A stretch of 20,153 nt of DNA, from contig BFEA01000037.1 in NCBI GenBank assembly GCA_003427395.1, positions 3,481,038 through 3,501,190 on the forward strand. Reading direction: 5' to 3'. The notes under the pieces were generated by a model. That model had not been told where the DNA came from, searched no databases, and was given only the letters and a program-made list of their open reading frames with translations. The stretch comes from Chara braunii (Eukaryota; Streptophyta; Charophyceae; Charales; Characeae). This document shows, one piece after another, positions 17,222 to 20,153 of the stretch; positions within the stretch are counted from its first letter, which is position 1; each line of letters begins with the position of its first letter. The position numbers and the translations under genes were made by a program.

Positions 17222-17633
17222 TGCAATGAACCCAGACTGGAAGATACTCATCAGATGTCGAAGTACAAGTAGCCTCAGATCTGCACAATGTCTCCAGTTA
17301 ACGTGAAAGTGATATCTGATAGAATAACTCGTTACCAATAGGGGAATAGACAGAGGACAGGGTGGAAGAGATAATTAGTGACCACACAACAATAGCCCAA
17401 TCATTTCCCACTCCTTCTTCGGGCTTCCTCTCGCCCCCACGTCATCAATCAATGTACAGTAATAAGTTTGATAAGTCCTCATCACATAGAAGTGCCACGC
17501 GACACTATCATCTCGTGGAGACAAATGAAGACAATAGCAGTATACTGTATCGATGTCAACCTCGGGTAAGTACCAATTCCCAATCATCCATAGATTCCGA
17601 TCTCCCTCCTTATCGCAATCAGTCACCTCATTT

Positions 17634-17850
17634 AGACAGCGTAGCCACTGCCACGTCAGCAGTAGAGACAGGTGGCATGCGCCACATCAACAATGAAGAC
17701 AGGTGGCCTACGCTACATCAGCAACGTAGACAAGTGGTCTGCGCCACATCAGCACTATAGACACGTGGCCTGCGCCCCATCAGCAACGTAGACAGGTGGA
17801 ATGCGCCACATCAGCAATGAAGATAGGTGGCGCTCGCTACATCAGCAGAG
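17634..17850. repeat. 31-bp hairpin array, LTR1 copy D (7 units)
   Basis: Seven units, more diverged than in A-C (gtggcctacgctac, gtggtctgcgccac, gtggcctgcgcccc), so some hairpin arms are weakened. Confidence 0.9.
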
Positions 17851-17921
17851 GCTGGCGCTCAGCAGAGAAGGCGCCAGCATGCTGCCACAAACCCACGTCG
17901 TCGTCCACAATACCAGCGCAC

Positions 17922-18005
17922 AGCCAGCGTCAAGCCAGTGCCCAGCCAGTGTCGAGCCAGTGTCAAGCCAGCATCCAGCTAGAGTCAAGCCAGCGTCGAG
18001 GCAGC
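17922..18005. repeat. 10-bp tandem array, LTR1 copy D
   Basis: About eight units of agccagcgtc or agccagtgtc with a 10-bp period. Confidence 0.85.
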
Positions 18006-18250
18006 ATAGCAAGACTGAATGTTGACCTCCTGGAGACCAAGACTTATGTAGTGTTGACGAGGCAGTCTGGCCTCGGGTCTCCTTCCCACAGTCGCACAGA
18101 TTGACTCACAGCCGAGGGCCTGGATTGTATACAGTTGCGGACTTCCCCTTGGTCCTGATGTTGTCTGGGTACCTGCATACAAGCAAGTGTGTGCGTCTGA
18201 CTGGCGTCCTGGGCTGGGTACATTTTGACTTTGACTGTTGGGCGTCAGGA

Positions 18251-18268
18251 AGTTGACTTTGGTCAACT
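18251..18268. promoter_or_regulatory. W-box palindrome in LTR1 U3, copy D
   Basis: AGTTGAC, TTTG, GTCAACT, the same form as copy B, kept although the TATA of this copy has decayed. Confidence 0.55.
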
Positions 18269-18388
18269 GTTGCTCGCTCAGGCCCTGAACCTTTGGCTGG
18301 GGTCTTTTTCCCCTCTTCGGCCTCGGTCTGGGTGTGGCCTGGTGAGGCCCTTAGGCATTGCACGAGGCATACTGCATGGGTTATTGCA

Positions 18389-18678
18389 CTTGCATTTTCA
18401 TGCAATTTGAGTTTTGCATTATGAATGTGAAAGGATCATAACACTTCGTTTAACTGTGCAGCTCAGGTCACACAACTTCGGAGCGTGGTTTGATTGAATG
18501 ATCGACTACCAACTATTAATCACCTTACCTTACCCTGCACCTGACTTGTCTGTGAGGGGACACATTTACAACCATGGACTGTTACGAACTTAGGATTCAA
18601 CCGACACATTTCATTCTCTACATTTCAAGCTTCAACATAAACAGAGGAAGAGAGTTCAAATACTGACTGGCTCTGACC
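18389..18678. other. Flank of solo LTR, no gene seen
   Basis: Begins with the second CTTG. On the minus strand the ORF1-like frame left of the LTR stays open for about 20 codons here if the LTR and one CTTG are removed, then meets a TAA. Beyond that I see no motif. Confidence 0.4.
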
Positions 18679-18810
18679 TCACACCTTTCGGGACAGGCTG
18701 TCGATTTGGCGTGCCAGTCTTTGCTGCTCCGAATTAAACTTCTGAGTCATCTGCTGAAACTGTATCAGCAAGTTCTCCTTCTCAACCACTGCTGCCTCTT
18801 TCTCCTTTCT
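18679..18810 (-). pseudogene. Small coiled-coil reading frame, fragment
   Basis: A 43-codon minus-strand stretch bounded by TAA and TGA (18679-18681). The sequence has a clear alpha-helical, heptad-like pattern: EKEAAVVEKENLLIQF, then QQMTQKFNSEQQRLARQI, ending DSLSRKV. It has no Met near its beginning, so it is a fragment: the end of a retroelement protein with a coiled coil (such as a gag) or the last exon of a gene. A pyrimidine-rich run just upstream (TTTCTTTTTGTTTTGG on the minus strand) would allow a splice acceptor, but this is weak. Confidence 0.35.
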
Positions 18811-19064
18811 TTACACAGCCAAAACAAAAAGAAACATGCCGACCAACCATTGCAAATGTCCAAATTCATGCATGATGTCCATCCAAACCTTGACAGTGCA
18901 TTTCAGTTAACTGAAACTTGTCTGCCTCTCTAATCCCCTTATTCAGCCTATCCAAGCCATCACACATTCACACATCCATGGAAGCCAACCCTACTCCATC
19001 CTATGCAGTCTGATCCAAGCACATGATGACTCAGGTTGTTTTTTGGATCTGTATGTTTCTTGAC
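18811..19064. other. Intergenic, no feature seen
   Basis: AT-rich mixed sequence without a domain-bearing frame, repeat or RNA gene that I can recognise. Confidence 0.4.
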
Positions 19065-19190
19065 CTTAGGCCGATGACCTAAAACTGCAGCAAAGCTCAT
19101 GCATGAATCACAGATTGACTAACATTGAGCTTAGCCCGATGACCTAAACTGCAGCATAGCTCATGCATGAATCACAGATCGACTAACATG
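19065..19190. repeat. 65-bp tandem duplication with CATGCATG core
   Basis: Two copies start at 19065 and 19130: cttag(g/c)ccgatgaccta, then actgcag, then agctcatgcatgaatcacag. Each contains the perfect palindrome TCATGCATGA. CATGCATG is the RY element known from plant seed promoters (B3-domain factors), but it can occur by chance. Confidence 0.8.
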
Positions 19191-19739
19191 GCTCTGCTAG
19201 TCAATCACCAAGCAAGGATATAAGACTGAACTTTGGACAAGTGGGTTTGTAGGTCATGCAGCATTTTCAACCAACCAGTAGGCCCGATCAGTTGCAGATG
19301 CTGGGTTCTGCAAAGATGCTGAGGCCCAGGGCAATTACAGTTGCGCCCCAGGCACATTCAGCTACTGGGACAGAGGTCGAGCCTCTAGAGTCTGGCCTCG
19401 CCCAGCCAGACAGGATAAAAGAGAGTGGCACTCACTCACTCTCATTCATTCATTCTGGCTGGACGGAGGCGGACGAGAGTCGCACAGAGTGGTGAGGGTG
19501 CTGGCGAGGCGCAGGGAAGAAGCTGCCGAGGGCACAGCTCGAGGGCTCAGCAGCCATAGCCAGGCCGCGGCCCCCATAGCTGGAGGAGGTATGGCGGAGG
19601 TCCTTGGGCGGGGGACAGAGTGTGGGGTAGTCAAGGGATGGGCGATGTGCGCGAAGGCACTTACCTGGTGAGAGAAGCATGCTACTTCGTCGGAGTCTTC
19701 ATTCGTCATCAGGCTGCAGCACTTCATGAAGACCTGTTG
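19191..19739. other. Possible promoter/5' part of repeat R3, copy 2
   Basis: No gene is recognised. Around 19411-19455 the plus strand has gataaaagag followed by a ctcactcactctcattcattc pyrimidine-rich run, as in a TATA-plus-initiator arrangement. The GC-rich stretch after it is open in several frames on both strands, a composition effect. The reverse complement of an acceptable splice donor (acttacctggtg) lies at 19659-19670. As the R3 homology begins just after, this could be the 5' end of that retroelement. Confidence 0.3.
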
Positions 19740-20001
19740 TAGTGTAGAGGCCTAGGTCGGCAGGTGCTGTCTGATCGTAGTCTGGGCACCGAGCGCCATA
19801 TTTAGGAGAGCGACACTGTGGACATTGATGTTGGAGGTGAGAAGAGGGATTTCATTGTCAATTGGCTTTGGTGCTTTGCTCTTGCTTATTTGGTATATCT
19901 CGTGGTGCAATCTGCTTTCAGCTCGTGCACAAGTTATTTGGATTTCCGTGGAATACTGCAATGTGGTTTCTGTCATTCACATTGCTCATTTTCCTTGCAA
20001 T
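19740..20001 (+). repeat. Dispersed repeat R3, copy 2
   Basis: Plus-strand counterpart of 4098-4480 (minus), with the same landmarks in order: gtgtagaggcctag, gagcgacac, gatgttgg, gctttgctctt, ttggatttcc and ttttccttgc. In one frame both translate with FAL...YLDF..ILQ.GF. Homology stops at about 20001, where a hAT-like end starts. Sequence downstream of that point in copy 1 (the aacagcaacagcagaatgag region) is absent here. Confidence 0.5.
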
Positions 20002-20153
20002 CAGTGTTGCAACCCCCGACGGTCAGCGGCCCTTGACTGGTCGGCTGCCAACCCGCCGACCGATCGGATGGTCGGCACCTACCGGTCGGGGGTCGTCGGC
20101 ACCCTGCAAAAAAACTAAAAAATAAATAAAAATGTTTTTTTTTTTTTTTTTGG
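20002..20153 (+). mobile_element. Possible hAT-type DNA transposon end
   Basis: Starts CAGTGTTGCAACC, the CA(G)TG-like opening common in hAT terminal repeats. The following 100 bp are dense in CCGAC/GTCGG in both orientations (gacggtc, ggtcggc, gccgaccgatcgg, ggtcgggggtcgtcggc), like the subterminal motif clusters of hAT elements. It interrupts the R3 repeat exactly at its start. The 8 bp before it (cttgcaat) would be the target duplication. The other end is outside the window. The last 17 bases before the final GG are all T. Confidence 0.4.

Larger units (their letters stand above)
17222..18388 (-). mobile_element. LTR1 copy D (solo LTR)
   Basis: Full length, 1167 bp, TGCAATGAACCC to TTATTGCA on the plus strand. 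No primer site lies left of it and no pol end right of it, so it is a solo LTR, the usual product of recombination between two LTRs. It is the most diverged copy (TATA region cttatgtagtg near 18042). It is flanked by CTTG on both sides. Confidence 0.85.

Noticed and set aside
20135-20151. Poly-T run as the poly-A tail of a minus-strand retroposed gene
   Set aside because: It is at the window edge, and no gene body is visible; the run could be a simple tract or a sequence-end effect.
1-20153. tRNA or rRNA genes
   Set aside because: I saw no cloverleaf or conserved rRNA segment; the only tRNA-related signals are the primer-binding sites.

Overview
This window looks like repeat-rich nuclear DNA from a green plant or a streptophyte alga. 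A charophyte such as Chara is plausible, but this is inference. The case rests on a Ty3/gypsy chromovirus with plant-type initiator-Met tRNA primer sites, a second LTR family, a LINE ORF1-like fragment, W-box-rich LTR promoters, and the absence of bacterial-style gene packing. I see no intact host gene, rRNA, tRNA, CRISPR array or bacterial operon.

Layout, left to right. Positions 1-1004 hold no gene. They end in the hairpin and primer-binding site of an LTR element that runs leftward out of the window (E2), whose LTR is 1005-2350. From about 2450 to 4098 the minus strand carries a chain of broken, charged reading frames of unknown origin. It is preceded on that strand by a repeat (4098-4480) that recurs inverted at 19740-20001. 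Positions 4481-5497 are GC-rich and apparently non-coding. Next comes a mosaic: LTR1 copy A (5498-6698) with the last 186 bp of a chromovirus pol gene, then a second E2-type LTR in opposite orientation (about 6906-7940), then the 5'-truncated LTR1 copy B (7941-8980).

The main object is a minus-strand chromovirus-type Ty3/gypsy retrotransposon at 7941-16402. Its 5' LTR is copy C (15236-16402), its primer-binding site is 15221-15232, and its order is leader, gag with zinc knuckle, protease, reverse transcriptase, RNase H, integrase, chromodomain, then 3' LTR copy B. It is dead: several frameshifts, at least seven in-frame stops, and loss of the catalytic Asp of protease and two of the three DDE residues of integrase. 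The RT YLDD box and all four RNase H acidic residues survive. A fourth LTR1 copy (D, 17222-18388) is a solo LTR flanked by CTTG and inserted in a LINE ORF1-like fragment with a zinc knuckle.

The most striking non-coding signal is inside LTR1. Every copy carries exactly seven units of a 31-bp repeat, each able to form a small GTGGC/GCCAC hairpin. Beside it lies a 10-bp-period array, and near the U3 start a W-box palindrome. The right end (18389-20153) holds a small coiled-coil reading frame, a 65-bp tandem duplication with a CATGCATG core, the inverted repeat copy, and what may be a hAT-type transposon end at 20002.
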